Assembly: GCF_002278075.1 (NCBI RefSeq)
Contig: NZ_CP022991.1
Span: 558,001 to 622,000 of the forward strand
Source of the DNA: Paraburkholderia aromaticivorans
Lineage (GTDB): Bacteria; Pseudomonadota; Gammaproteobacteria; Burkholderiales; Burkholderiaceae
DNA length: 64,000 bases
Direction: 5' to 3'
Shown here: in pieces, positions 46,033 through 54,703 of the stretch
Layout of the letters: each line of letters starts with the position of its first letter
Numbering within the stretch: position 1 is the stretch's first letter
The notes under the pieces: generated by a model
Databases searched by the model: none
Seen by the model: the letters and a program-made list of their open reading frames with translations, nothing else
Told to the model about the DNA's origin: nothing
Program-made: the position numbers and the translations under genes

Positions 46033-46536
46033 ATGGCATTCGACATGCACCTGAAATTCGGTTCTGGTTCAGTCACGATCCAGGGCGCGTCCAATCACTC
46101 GAAGCACAAGAACGAAGTCCCGATCATCGCGTGGTCGTGGGGCGTGAGCAATACCGGCAACCTGCACACAGGCGCTGGTTACGCGTCGGGCGGCAAGGCC
46201 AACATCCAGGACATCACCATCACCAAATACGTGGACAGCTGCTCCAACGCAATTCTCAACGCGTGCTGCACCGGCGCGCGCCTCGACACCGCGTACCTGT
46301 ACGTCACGAACGCAACGGGGCAGCAGACCGACTTCGTGACGATCGAGCTAAGCGAAGGTGTGCTGATCACGTCGGTGAACACCGGCGGCAGTGGTGGCGA
46401 CGAACGTCTGACTGAAAACATCACGCTCCATTTCGGCAAGTTCAAGTATTCGTTCCAGCCGCAGGACGACGAGGGTAAAGCGAGCGGCGGCACGAAGGAC
46501 TTCACGTTCGATATCCAGCAGGTCGCGAAGCAGTAA
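46033..46536 (+). CDS. hcp: T6SS inner tube protein Hcp (TssD)
   Basis: The 167-residue Hcp has the hexamer-forming beta-barrel pattern: DMHLKFGSGSVTIQGASNHS, EVPIIAWSWGVSNTGNLHTG, DITITKYVDSCSNAILNACC and the C-terminal KDFTFDIQQVAKQ. The length is normal, with no C-terminal effector extension. GGAGG sits before the ATG at 46033, so the earlier in-frame ATG at 46021, which lies in that site, is rejected. Hcp rings stack into the tube and can carry small effectors. Confidence 0.94.
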   Translation: MAFDMHLKFGSGSVTIQGASNHSKHKNEVPIIAWSWGVSNTGNLHTGAGYASGGKANIQDITITKYVDSCSNAILNACCTGARLDTAYLYVTNATGQQTDFVTIELSEGVLITSVNTGGSGGDERLTENITLHFGKFKYSFQPQDDEGKASGGTKDFTFDIQQVAKQ

Positions 46537-46627
46537 GCAGTTTCGCCTGATGGCCAGCGCGCGCGACACATCGCAATGTTTTGTGCGACTGGCCGTTGCC
46601 GTGCACAGAATGCCGCGCTGCGGCGTT

Positions 46628-46650
46628 CCGGGTCCGGGCCCGTCACCCGG
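46628..46650. other. hairpin between hcp and tssE
   Basis: CCGGGT and ACCCGG form a six-bp GC stem around an 11-base loop, 20 bases before tssE. It may partly terminate or stabilise hcp RNA, so that less transcript continues into the baseplate genes. There is no clear T-run. Confidence 0.4.
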
Positions 46651-46670
46651 CTTCATTCAGAGAGAACTTC

Positions 46671-47183
46671 ATGGCGGAACTCACGCCCCAGGAGCGCCTG
46701 CAGCCTTCGCTGCTAGACCGGCTGACCGACCTCGCGCCGAACGAACGCGACGAAAGCCGCGAACAGCGCGTAATTACGGCGGCACGGTTGCGCGAATGCG
46801 TAACGCGCGATATCGCTGCGTTGCTCAATTGCACGCGTCAATGGGATGGGGAGCGGCTGGACGAACTCGACGGTCTCGACCACGTTCGCAACTCCGTGCT
46901 GAATTTCGGCATTTCCGATCTTGCGGGTATGGCGCTGTCGGGCATCGACGCCGGCTTGCTCCAGGAGCGCATTCGCACCGCGTTGCTCGACTTCGAACCG
47001 CGTCTGATCGCCGACACAGTGCAAGTGAGTGTGAGTGCCGACGACTCGCGCATGGACAGCCGCTCGCTGAGTTTTCGTATCGAGGCGCAGATGTGGGCGC
47101 AGCCCATGCCGCTCGGTCTCTATCTGCGCACAGACGTGGATCTCGAAACCGGCGAGTTTCGCGTGTCGCAACATTTCGGCTGA
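46671..47183 (+). CDS. tssE: T6SS baseplate protein TssE
   Basis: The 170-residue protein carries the gp25-like/GPW domain (about 45-155): LRECVTRDIAALLNCTRQWD, VRNSVLNFGISDLAGMAL and LLDFEPRLIADTVQVSV. The FEPRL motif is typical of T4 gp25-type baseplate wedges, which start sheath assembly. The ATG at 46671 fits the family start, after an AGAGA site. tssF begins with GTG five bases after the stop. Confidence 0.93.
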   Translation: MAELTPQERLQPSLLDRLTDLAPNERDESREQRVITAARLRECVTRDIAALLNCTRQWDGERLDELDGLDHVRNSVLNFGISDLAGMALSGIDAGLLQERIRTALLDFEPRLIADTVQVSVSADDSRMDSRSLSFRIEAQMWAQPMPLGLYLRTDVDLETGEFRVSQHFG

Positions 47184-47188
47184 TTATC

Positions 47189-49087
47189 GTGGACCCACGT
47201 CTCCTGCGTTATTACAACCGCGAATTGCAGCATGTCCGCGAAATGGGCGCTGAATTTGCACGCGCGCATCCGAAGATTGCCGGCCGGCTAGGCATGGAAG
47301 GCTTCGAATGCGCCGATCCGTATGTCGAGCGCCTGCTCGAAGGCTTCGCGTTTCTCGCCGCGCGGGTGCAATTGAAGATGGATGCGCAGTACCCAGTGTT
47401 CACCCAGCATTTGCTGGAGATGATCTATCCGCACTACCTCTCGCCGATTCCGTCGATGGCCGTGGTGCACATGCATCCCGACGTCACCGAAGATTTGCCG
47501 CCCGCCGGTCACGCAGTGGCGCGGCATACGGTGATGCGCAGCCTCACCGGCTTCGGCGAGCGCACCGCATGCGAATACCGCAGCGCGCACGAAGTGACGC
47601 TGTGGCCGCTCGAACTTACCGAGGCGCGTTACTTCGACACGCCCGCAGCGCTGGCCGCAGCAGGTCTCGTGCCGCCGCCGAATCGCCAGGTGCGCGCAGG
47701 TTTGCGTCTGCGTTTGCGCACGCTGTCCGGTGTGCAGGCAAACATGCTTGCGCTCGACAATTTGACGGTTTATCTCGCGGGTGCCGACGAATTGCCCAGC
47801 CTGATCCACGAACAGTTGTTCGCCAACGGCATGGGCTACACGGTGCGCGCGGCATCGCCACGGGAAGGCGAATTCGTCAGCCAGCATTACGACGCGAATG
47901 CCTTGCGCGCGCTCGGCTTCAGCGAGCACGAAGCGATGCTGCCTTACGGCGACCGTTCGTTCAGCGGCTACCGGCTGTTGCAGGAATATTTCGCGTGCCC
48001 GGAGCGCTTTCGCTTTGTCGAATTCACGGGACTGCGTTCGCTGCTCGCTCGCGCCCAGGGAAACGAGTTCGAAATCGTGGTGTGGCTCGATCGCAGCGTG
48101 ACACGTCTGCACAATTCAATCGACGCTGGCAATTTCAGGCTGTTCTGCACGCCCGCCGTGAACCTGTTCGAACGCCGCGCGGACCGCATTCATCTGCAGC
48201 AGGGCACGACTGAGTATCACGTGCTCGGCGACCGTACACGTCCGATGGATTTCGAAGTGCACAGCGTGCTCGACGTGCAGGGCTACGGCGACCGTCAAGA
48301 ACCGGAGCAGGCTTTTCTGCCTTTTTACAGCGGCAACTCGCGTACATGGCATGGCGGTCAGGCCGCGTTCTACACGCTGCGACGCGAACCGCGCTTATTG
48401 TCGACTCGCCAGAAAGAGAAGGGTGCGCGTTCGAGTTATGTCGGCAGTGAAACGTTTATCGCGCTGGTGGATGCGAACGACGCGCCGTACTCCACCGCGC
48501 TGCGTCAACTCGGCTTGCGTGTGTTGTGCACCAACCGCGATCTGCCGTTGCACATGCCGGTGGGCAAGTCTTACACCGACTTCACGCTCGACACCGACGC
48601 GCCGGTCGCGTCCATTCGCTGCGTCGCGGGCCCGACCCGGCCGCGCGCACCCACCGCGAGCGGCGACACCGCGTGGCGGCTCATCAGCCATCTGCAACTG
48701 AATTATCTGTCTTTGCTCGACGAAGATGGCGAGAACAACGAAAGCGGCGCGGGCGCGTTGCGTGAAATGCTCAGCCTCTATCACGACGAGTTCGACGCGG
48801 CGGTGCGGCGGCAGATCGAAGGCATCAAGCACGTGGTTGCCAAACCGGCGACGCGTCGCCTGCCTGTGCCCGGACCAATCACGTATGGCCGCGGGCTAGA
48901 AATCACGCTGACTTGCGCGGACGCCGCATTCGAGGGAAGCAGTGCGTTTCTGCTTGGCTCGGTATTGCAGCATTTTTTTGCGCGCTACGTTTCGCTGAAT
49001 TCGTTCACCGAAACCGTATTGCGGACCTACGAACGTAACGAGGTAGCGCGATGGCCCGCGACACCCGGCAAACGCCCAATCCTGTAA
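47189..49087 (+). CDS. tssF: T6SS baseplate protein TssF
   Basis: The 632-residue protein starts with GTG and the family N-terminus (VDPRLLRYYNRELQHVREMG, then EFARAHPKIAGRLGM). Other TssF landmarks are QYPVFTQHLLEMIYPHYLSP, FRFVEFTG and RPMDFEVHSVLDVQGYGDR. The open frame reaches back to 46550 only because no stop intervenes across tssE; the extension is out of frame with tssE. TssF pairs with TssG in the wedge. Its 3' end overlaps tssG by 37 bases. Confidence 0.93.
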   Translation: MDPRLLRYYNRELQHVREMGAEFARAHPKIAGRLGMEGFECADPYVERLLEGFAFLAARVQLKMDAQYPVFTQHLLEMIYPHYLSPIPSMAVVHMHPDVTEDLPPAGHAVARHTVMRSLTGFGERTACEYRSAHEVTLWPLELTEARYFDTPAALAAAGLVPPPNRQVRAGLRLRLRTLSGVQANMLALDNLTVYLAGADELPSLIHEQLFANGMGYTVRAASPREGEFVSQHYDANALRALGFSEHEAMLPYGDRSFSGYRLLQEYFACPERFRFVEFTGLRSLLARAQGNEFEIVVWLDRSVTRLHNSIDAGNFRLFCTPAVNLFERRADRIHLQQGTTEYHVLGDRTRPMDFEVHSVLDVQGYGDRQEPEQAFLPFYSGNSRTWHGGQAAFYTLRREPRLLSTRQKEKGARSSYVGSETFIALVDANDAPYSTALRQLGLRVLCTNRDLPLHMPVGKSYTDFTLDTDAPVASIRCVAGPTRPRAPTASGDTAWRLISHLQLNYLSLLDEDGENNESGAGALREMLSLYHDEFDAAVRRQIEGIKHVVAKPATRRLPVPGPITYGRGLEITLTCADAAFEGSSAFLLGSVLQHFFARYVSLNSFTETVLRTYERNEVARWPATPGKRPIL

Positions 49088-50091
49088 GGCAGGATGCGGC
49101 CGCGCTCGAAGCGGCGCTACGCGACCGGCCGTTCGATTTCGAGTTCTTCGAGGCGATGCGACGGCTTGAATGCGCGTATCCGGCGCATCCGCGCCTCGGT
49201 CATTCGACCAAGCCCGCCGAAGATCCGGTGCGGCTCGCGCATGTCGCCACGCTCGAATTTCCGCCGCGCAGCATCGAGCGCTTCGAGCCGCGCAAGGCGG
49301 GCGACTCGGCTTCGCCGGGGCGGTTGTACGGACTCTTTCTCGGGCTGTTCGGGCCGAATGGTCCGCTGCCGCTGCACCTGACCGAGCACGCGGTGGACCG
49401 GCAGCGCAACGCGAAAGACTCGACGCTCGTCGCTTTCGCCGACATGTTTCATCACCGCATGCTGAGTCTGTTCTATCGCGCGTGGGCCGACGCGCAGCCG
49501 ACGGTGCAGCTCGACCGTCCGGACGAAGATCGTTTTCGCACCTATATCGGCGCGTTGATCGGCATGGCGACGCCGCGGCTCGAAGAGCGCGATGCGCTGC
49601 CCGATCAGTACAAGCGCTTTTTCGCTGGACGGCTGGTGCACCAGGCACGCAATGCTGAGGGATTGAAGGGTTTTCTCGAACACTACTTTGGCGTGCCGGT
49701 GAGCGTGATGGAGTTCGTGGTCGGCTGGATGAAGCTGCGGCATGAGGCGCATTTGCGTATGGGCGGCGCAATGGCGCAGATGGGCTGCAACGCCACGCTC
49801 GGCGCACAGGTGCGAGGCGCGCAGCATCGTTTCAGGCTTCGTATCGGACCGTTGAGTCTGAACGAATTCAACCGTTTTTTACCGGGGGGCAGCGCGCTCA
49901 AGGAACTCGTGGCTGCCGTGAAGTTATATGTCGGCGGCGAGAAAGGCTGGGACGTGCAGCTCGTATTGAAGAGAGACGACGTGCCGACGATGCATCTGGG
50001 CCAGTCGGGACGCATGGGCTTCAGCACGTGGATGGGCCGCTATCCGAGACCGGCCGACGCCGATGAGGTCGTGCTGACGCCCGTCGACTGA
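49051..50091 (+). CDS. tssG: T6SS baseplate protein TssG
   Basis: The 346-residue protein matches TssG: DRPFDFEFFEAMRRLECAYP, VRLAHVATLEFPPRSIERFE, LYGLFLGLFGPNGPLPLHLT and MLSLFYRAWADAQPTVQLDR. It also has the C-terminal QLVLKRDDVPTMHLGQSGRM followed by the WMG motif near residue 328. It forms the TssF2G wedge core. Overlap of 37 bases with tssF suggests coupled translation. An 87-bp spacer separates it from tssH. Confidence 0.93.
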   Translation: MARDTRQTPNPVRQDAAALEAALRDRPFDFEFFEAMRRLECAYPAHPRLGHSTKPAEDPVRLAHVATLEFPPRSIERFEPRKAGDSASPGRLYGLFLGLFGPNGPLPLHLTEHAVDRQRNAKDSTLVAFADMFHHRMLSLFYRAWADAQPTVQLDRPDEDRFRTYIGALIGMATPRLEERDALPDQYKRFFAGRLVHQARNAEGLKGFLEHYFGVPVSVMEFVVGWMKLRHEAHLRMGGAMAQMGCNATLGAQVRGAQHRFRLRIGPLSLNEFNRFLPGGSALKELVAAVKLYVGGEKGWDVQLVLKRDDVPTMHLGQSGRMGFSTWMGRYPRPADADEVVLTPVD

Positions 50092-50178
50092 AGCGACGCA
50101 AACAGGCAGCGCGACAGCGTTTCCATTTTGAACCGCAGGCCGCCGGATGGCTGCCTCACTTTCTACAGGATTGACATC

Positions 50179-52917
50179 ATGGCCGAGATCAGCCGCAGCG
50201 CCCTGTTTGGCAAGCTTAATGCAGTGGCTTACAGAGGTATTGAAAGCGCCACCGTGTTCTGCAAGCTGCGCGGCAACCCGTACGTCGAACTTGCGCACTG
50301 GGTGCATCAGATCCTTCAATTGCAGGACTCCGACCTGCATCGCATTGTCAGGCATTTCGACGTGAATCCGGCCAGTCTCGCGCGCGACGTGACAGCGGCA
50401 CTTGAGCGTTTGCCGCGCGGCAGCACGACCATTTCTGACCTCTCCGCCGAAGTCGAAGAAGCAGTGGAGCGCGGCTGGGTGTTCGCCACGCTGATGTTCG
50501 GTGAGGCTCAGGTGCGCACAGGCTACTTGCTGGTCGGACTGCTGCGCACGCGCCATTTGCGTCATGCGTTGCATGCGCTCTCGGCGGAATTTGCCAAAGT
50601 AAAGCCGGAAGCGCTTGCTGATGGCTTCGTGAAAATTGTCGCGGGATCGCCGGAAGAACGTCTGCACGCAAGCGACGGGTTTCGCGTGGATACTGCGGCG
50701 CCCGGCGAAGGCAGCGGTGCGATGGCGCCCGCGCAACTAGGCAAGCAACAGGCGCTGCAGCAATTCACAATCGATCTGACCGCGCAGGCGCGCGACGGCA
50801 AGCTCGATCCCATCGTGGGGCGTGACGGCGAGATTCGCCAGGTGGTCGATATTCTGATGCGGCGGCGGCAGAACAATCCGATGCTGGTCGGCGAGGCGGG
50901 GGTGGGCAAGACGGCGGTGGTGGAGGGTTTCGCGCTGCGCATCGCGCGCGGCGACGTCCCGCCTGCGTTGAAGGACGTGCAGGTTCGCACGCTCGACATC
51001 GGCCTGCTGCAGGCGGGCGCGAGTATGAAGGGTGAATTCGAGAACCGCTTGCGTCAGGTGATCGACGAGGTGCAAGCCTCGGCGAGGCCTGTGATTCTCT
51101 TTATCGACGAAGCGCATACGCTGGTCGGCGCGGGCGGTGCGGCGGGTACTGGCGACGCGGCAAATCTGCTGAAGCCGGCGCTCGCGCGCGGCAACTTGCG
51201 CACAATCGGCGCGACGACATGGGCCGAATACCGCAAGCACATCGAGAAAGATCCGGCGTTGACGCGCCGCTTCCAGACCGTGCCGTTGGACGAACCCGGC
51301 GAAGATAAAGCCGTGCTGATGATGCGCGGTGTGGCAAGCATGATGGAACAACACCATGGAGTGCAGATTCTCGACGAAGCGCTCGAAGCCGCCGTGAAGC
51401 TTTCGCACCGCTATATTCCTGCGCGCCAGTTGCCGGACAAGTCGGTGAGCCTGCTCGACACGGCTTGCGCGCGTGTCGCGATCAGCCAGCATGCAGTGCC
51501 CGCTGAGATCGACGATACGTTGAAGCGGATCGAGGCGCTGGAGACCGAGCGGCGCATCATCGCGCGCGAGAAGAGCGTGGGTGTCGATGTGGCCGCACGC
51601 GAGGCGCAGGTGGTGGCGTCGCTTGAAACACAACGCGTGCGGCTCGCGCAACGCGAGGTTGCGTGGGCGCAAGAGAAGACGCTGGTCTCGCAAATTCTCG
51701 TGCTGCGTGCACAGCTGCGTGGCGAAGGCGCGCCAGTCGAGGGACCCGGCAGTGAGCTCGAAGTGGCGGCGCAGTCAGCTTCGGGCATGAGCGACGCGAT
51801 GCGCGCCGGTGTGCTCACAGAGTTACGGAGCTTGCAGGCGCAGCTGGCCGGTTTGCAAGGCGAAACACCGCTGATTTTGCCGAACGTCGATTATCAGGCG
51901 GTGGCGTCGGTGGTGTCCGACTGGACCGGTATTCCCGTCGGCCGCATGATGCGCAGCGAACTGCGCACGGTGATGAATCTCGCGAGCCTGATCGGCGAAC
52001 GCGTGATCGGTCAGGACCACGCGATGGAAGCGATCGCAAAACGCATCCAGACTTCGCGCGCCGGGCTCGACAATCCGGACCGGCCCATCGGCGTATTCAT
52101 GCTCGCGGGCACCTCGGGCGTCGGCAAGACAGAGACCGCACTCGCGTTGGCCGAGGCGTTGTATGGCGGTGAGCATAACCTCATCACTATCAACATGAGC
52201 GAGTTTCAGGAGGCGCATACGGTGTCGACGTTGAAGGGCGCGCCGCCGGGCTACGTAGGTTACGGCGAAGGCGGAGTGCTGACGGAGGCAGTGCGCCGCA
52301 AGCCCTATTCGGTGGTCCTGCTCGATGAAGTCGAAAAAGCGCACCCGGATGTGCACGAAATGTTCTTCCAGGTGTTCGACAAGGGCGCCATGGAAGACGG
52401 CGAGGGCCGCTCCATCAACTTCCGCAACACGCTGATTCTGCTGACCACGAATGTCGGCACCGATCAGATTGCCGGAATGTGCAAGAACGCCGGCTCGATG
52501 CCCGATGCCGACGAACTCGCGCAGTCGCTGCGCGAACCGTTGCTCGATGTCTTTCCGCCCGCGCTGCTCGGGCGGCTGGTGACCATTCCGTATTTTCCGT
52601 TGAGCGGCGAGATGCTCGCACGAATCGTTACGTTGCAGTTGAACCGTATCAGGCGGCGCGTGGAAGAACGCTACCGCGTGCCGTTCGATTATGACGACGC
52701 GGTCGTGAAGCTGGTGGCGAGCCGCTGCACCGAAAGCGAATCGGGCGGACGCATGATCGATGCGATTCTCACCAACACCATGTTGCCGGCGATAAGCCGG
52801 GAATTTCTCGCGCGCATGATCGACGGTGTTGCACTCGAACGCGTGCGCGTGAGCGTCGAACACGGCGATTTCGCCTATCGCTTTGATGAGTGCGCGGTGC
52901 AGCCCGAGGAGTATTGA
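50179..52917 (+). CDS. tssH: T6SS sheath-recycling ATPase TssH (ClpV)
   Basis: The 912-residue AAA+ disaggregase has a Clp N-domain (1-150) and a first AAA module with Walker A GEAGVGKT (about 239-246) and [13 protein letters not shown] coiled middle domain follows (about 430-550), then a second AAA module with GTSGVGKT (about 645-652) and [20 protein letters not shown]. It unfolds contracted TssB/TssC sheath. The ATG at 50179 follows GGATTGA and fits the family start [14 protein letters not shown]; the in-frame extension to 50128 is rejected. The effector-like gene begins three bases after its stop. Confidence 0.94.
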   Translation: MAEISRSALFGKLNAVAYRGIESATVFCKLRGNPYVELAHWVHQILQLQDSDLHRIVRHFDVNPASLARDVTAALERLPRGSTTISDLSAEVEEAVERGWVFATLMFGEAQVRTGYLLVGLLRTRHLRHALHALSAEFAKVKPEALADGFVKIVAGSPEERLHASDGFRVDTAAPGEGSGAMAPAQLGKQQALQQFTIDLTAQARDGKLDPIVGRDGEIRQVVDILMRRRQNNPMLVGEAGVGKTAVVEGFALRIARGDVPPALKDVQVRTLDIGLLQAGASMKGEFENRLRQVIDEVQASARPVILFIDEAHTLVGAGGAAGTGDAANLLKPALARGNLRTIGATTWAEYRKHIEKDPALTRRFQTVPLDEPGEDKAVLMMRGVASMMEQHHGVQILDEALEAAVKLSHRYIPARQLPDKSVSLLDTACARVAISQHAVPAEIDDTLKRIEALETERRIIAREKSVGVDVAAREAQVVASLETQRVRLAQREVAWAQEKTLVSQILVLRAQLRGEGAPVEGPGSELEVAAQSASGMSDAMRAGVLTELRSLQAQLAGLQGETPLILPNVDYQAVASVVSDWTGIPVGRMMRSELRTVMNLASLIGERVIGQDHAMEAIAKRIQTSRAGLDNPDRPIGVFMLAGTSGVGKTETALALAEALYGGEHNLITINMSEFQEAHTVSTLKGAPPGYVGYGEGGVLTEAVRRKPYSVVLLDEVEKAHPDVHEMFFQVFDKGAMEDGEGRSINFRNTLILLTTNVGTDQIAGMCKNAGSMPDADELAQSLREPLLDVFPPALLGRLVTIPYFPLSGEMLARIVTLQLNRIRRRVEERYRVPFDYDDAVVKLVASRCTESESGGRMIDAILTNTMLPAISREFLARMIDGVALERVRVSVEHGDFAYRFDECAVQPEEY

Positions 52918-52920
52918 ACG

Positions 52921-53931
52921 ATGAGAGCGATTCCAAAGGTCATTCACATTATCTGGCTTGGTGGAGACATTCCACGATGCAACCGCGATTGCATCGTGAC
53001 GTTCCCGAGACTGAACCCGAACTGGGAAGTGAATCTGTGGATCGACGCCAACCAGTTGCTGACCGGTGAACGTCGCCGTCAGATCGCCGCGCATTACACG
53101 AACGCGACGACTCCGAAGGTCACACCGGAACGATGGAAGGAAGTGGCCGATACGCTCGGCAAACAGGGCGGCGATGCCGCCACGATCAAGTATCTGGATC
53201 AATACCTGAATCAGCGCGGTGAAGCGCTGCAAGGCATGCGCGTGCAGCAGATCAACTCGATCATGAATTTCTGCAACGCCAACGGAATCAGGCTGCGCGA
53301 AGTGCAGCGCGATCTGAGGATGGGCAGGAACGCCGCCATCTATCGCAAGGAACTCGTGAATCGCGGCGGCAACTTCGGTTCGGCAAGCGATATTCTGCGT
53401 ATCGAGATTCTGCTCCAGCACGGCGGCATTTATGCCGATACCGACGTGAGTTGCGTCAGCCCACTCGGCGACATTATTTGCCATCAGTCTTACCCGCGCT
53501 TTTCCGCCGTCAGCATTGCGTGGCACCGCGGTATCACCACGCAGAACTGGCTCAGCGACGACTGGTGGAGAAACAACATCAGGACAGACCAGCAACCGGC
53601 CATCAGCAATTCCATCATCGCGGCTCACGCGGGCAGCAGCGGGCTGAAGTCGTACAAATCGTTGATTCACCGAAACTTCAAGGCGCTCAAGAGCAAGGAA
53701 GAGTTGCGCCAGCAGTACATGCACGACGTGCGCGGCTCGACCATCAAGATGACCGGACCGAGCGCGGCCGCCGAGAGTTCGGGATTCAAGAAAGTGCGCG
53801 ACACGATGGCGGAATCACAGATGGCATCTCAGGACGCGGATCAGAAACTGCGCGACTCGCTTTTCATGCGAGACAACTGGTATTTCCCGATGAATACGGT
53901 GCGCGACGCCTACTTTCACGACTGGTTATGA
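52921..53931 (+). CDS. TcdA/TcdB-type glycosyltransferase, candidate T6SS effector
   Basis: The 336-residue protein starts IPKVIHIIWLGG (4-15), the entry strand of TcdA/TcdB-like and other DXD glycosyltransferases. It then has SASDILRIEILLQHGGIYAD (154-173) followed by TDVSC. Asp157, Arg160, Asp173 and Asp175 align in order and spacing with TcdB D270, R273, D286 and D288, which bind UDP-sugar and metal. It ends with NWYFPMNTVRDAYFHDWL. There is no signal peptide, translocation or receptor domain, so delivery would need a secretion machine. It sits three bases after tssH and before vgrG. Glycosylation of a eukaryotic or bacterial target is inferred. Confidence 0.8.
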   Translation: MRAIPKVIHIIWLGGDIPRCNRDCIVTFPRLNPNWEVNLWIDANQLLTGERRRQIAAHYTNATTPKVTPERWKEVADTLGKQGGDAATIKYLDQYLNQRGEALQGMRVQQINSIMNFCNANGIRLREVQRDLRMGRNAAIYRKELVNRGGNFGSASDILRIEILLQHGGIYADTDVSCVSPLGDIICHQSYPRFSAVSIAWHRGITTQNWLSDDWWRNNIRTDQQPAISNSIIAAHAGSSGLKSYKSLIHRNFKALKSKEELRQQYMHDVRGSTIKMTGPSAAAESSGFKKVRDTMAESQMASQDADQKLRDSLFMRDNWYFPMNTVRDAYFHDWL

Positions 53932-53967
53932 CGGGCCGCACCGCGCCACTTAAACAACGAGGAAACA

Positions 53968-54576
53968 ATGGAACAGCCGACATTCGTATTCAGGCAGAAC
54001 GACCTTCTGCGAGGCATGACAAGCGATCTGGCCAAGGGCGCCTGCTGGGGGCTCTCGGTGAAATGGCTGCGTGACTGCTTTTCAGGCGGTCCGAGTGTGG
54101 CGGGCCTGGGCATTACGCACGGCCTGACGGCGTCCGAGGGGTTGAAGGATCATGCGCAGTACGGCAACCAGTTCCTGAGCAATAGTTCGGACGACAACAA
54201 CCTGTCGAACGGTATCGTCATGCTCTCTCAAGGCAGACTGGACGGCGAACGCGATACCGACGCGGACAACCCCGTTGCGCCGGGCATGCTTTCGCTGGGC
54301 CGCGCGATGAGTATTTCCGCGACGTTGACCAAGGCTAACGGCAACTATTTCGGCATGGTCATTTTCGCGTGCTCTTTTGGCCGGCACGCGATGGCGGTCA
54401 CGAAATGGCGCAATGTGTGGGCGCTTTTCGATCCCAACTTCGGCACGTGGACTTATGTCGGGGACAGCCGCGGCGGCGCGCCGGCGAAATTCGCAACGCT
54501 CCTGAAAGACAACTTCGACACCTACAAGGTCACGGATGTCAAGCTGCTCAAGATCAAACGGTTGTTCACGGACTAG
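53968..54576 (+). CDS. YopT/AvrPphB-like C58 cysteine protease, candidate T6SS effector
   Basis: The 202-residue protein shows a full C58 papain-fold triad: Cys26 in KGACWGLSVKWL, His140 in SFGRHAMAVTK and Asp155 in WALFDPNFGTW. The Cys-His and His-Asp distances (114 and 15) equal those of AvrPphB (C98, H212, D227) and are close to YopT (C139, H258, D274). The core is almost the minimal catalytic domain, without signal peptide or membrane segment. AGGAAAC precedes the ATG. It lies between the glycosyltransferase and vgrG, in the T6SS operon. Targets are unknown. Confidence 0.78.
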   Translation: MEQPTFVFRQNDLLRGMTSDLAKGACWGLSVKWLRDCFSGGPSVAGLGITHGLTASEGLKDHAQYGNQFLSNSSDDNNLSNGIVMLSQGRLDGERDTDADNPVAPGMLSLGRAMSISATLTKANGNYFGMVIFACSFGRHAMAVTKWRNVWALFDPNFGTWTYVGDSRGGAPAKFATLLKDNFDTYKVTDVKLLKIKRLFTD

Positions 54577-54703
54577 TCTCGCGGGCGTTGCGCGGCCGTC
54601 CGCCCGGCCGCGTGAGCCGAATTTTCAAGATTGACGGAATAGATGAGCGTGGCTGGCTGTTATTTGTCGTTAAGCACATCGACAAACGCACGCGAATCTT
54701 TCC

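Noticed and set aside
51823..53724. Minus-strand open frame of 633 codons
   Set aside because: It lies antisense to tssH and the glycosyltransferase, is rich in Arg/His, and has no domain motif. GC-rich codon bias produces such shadows.
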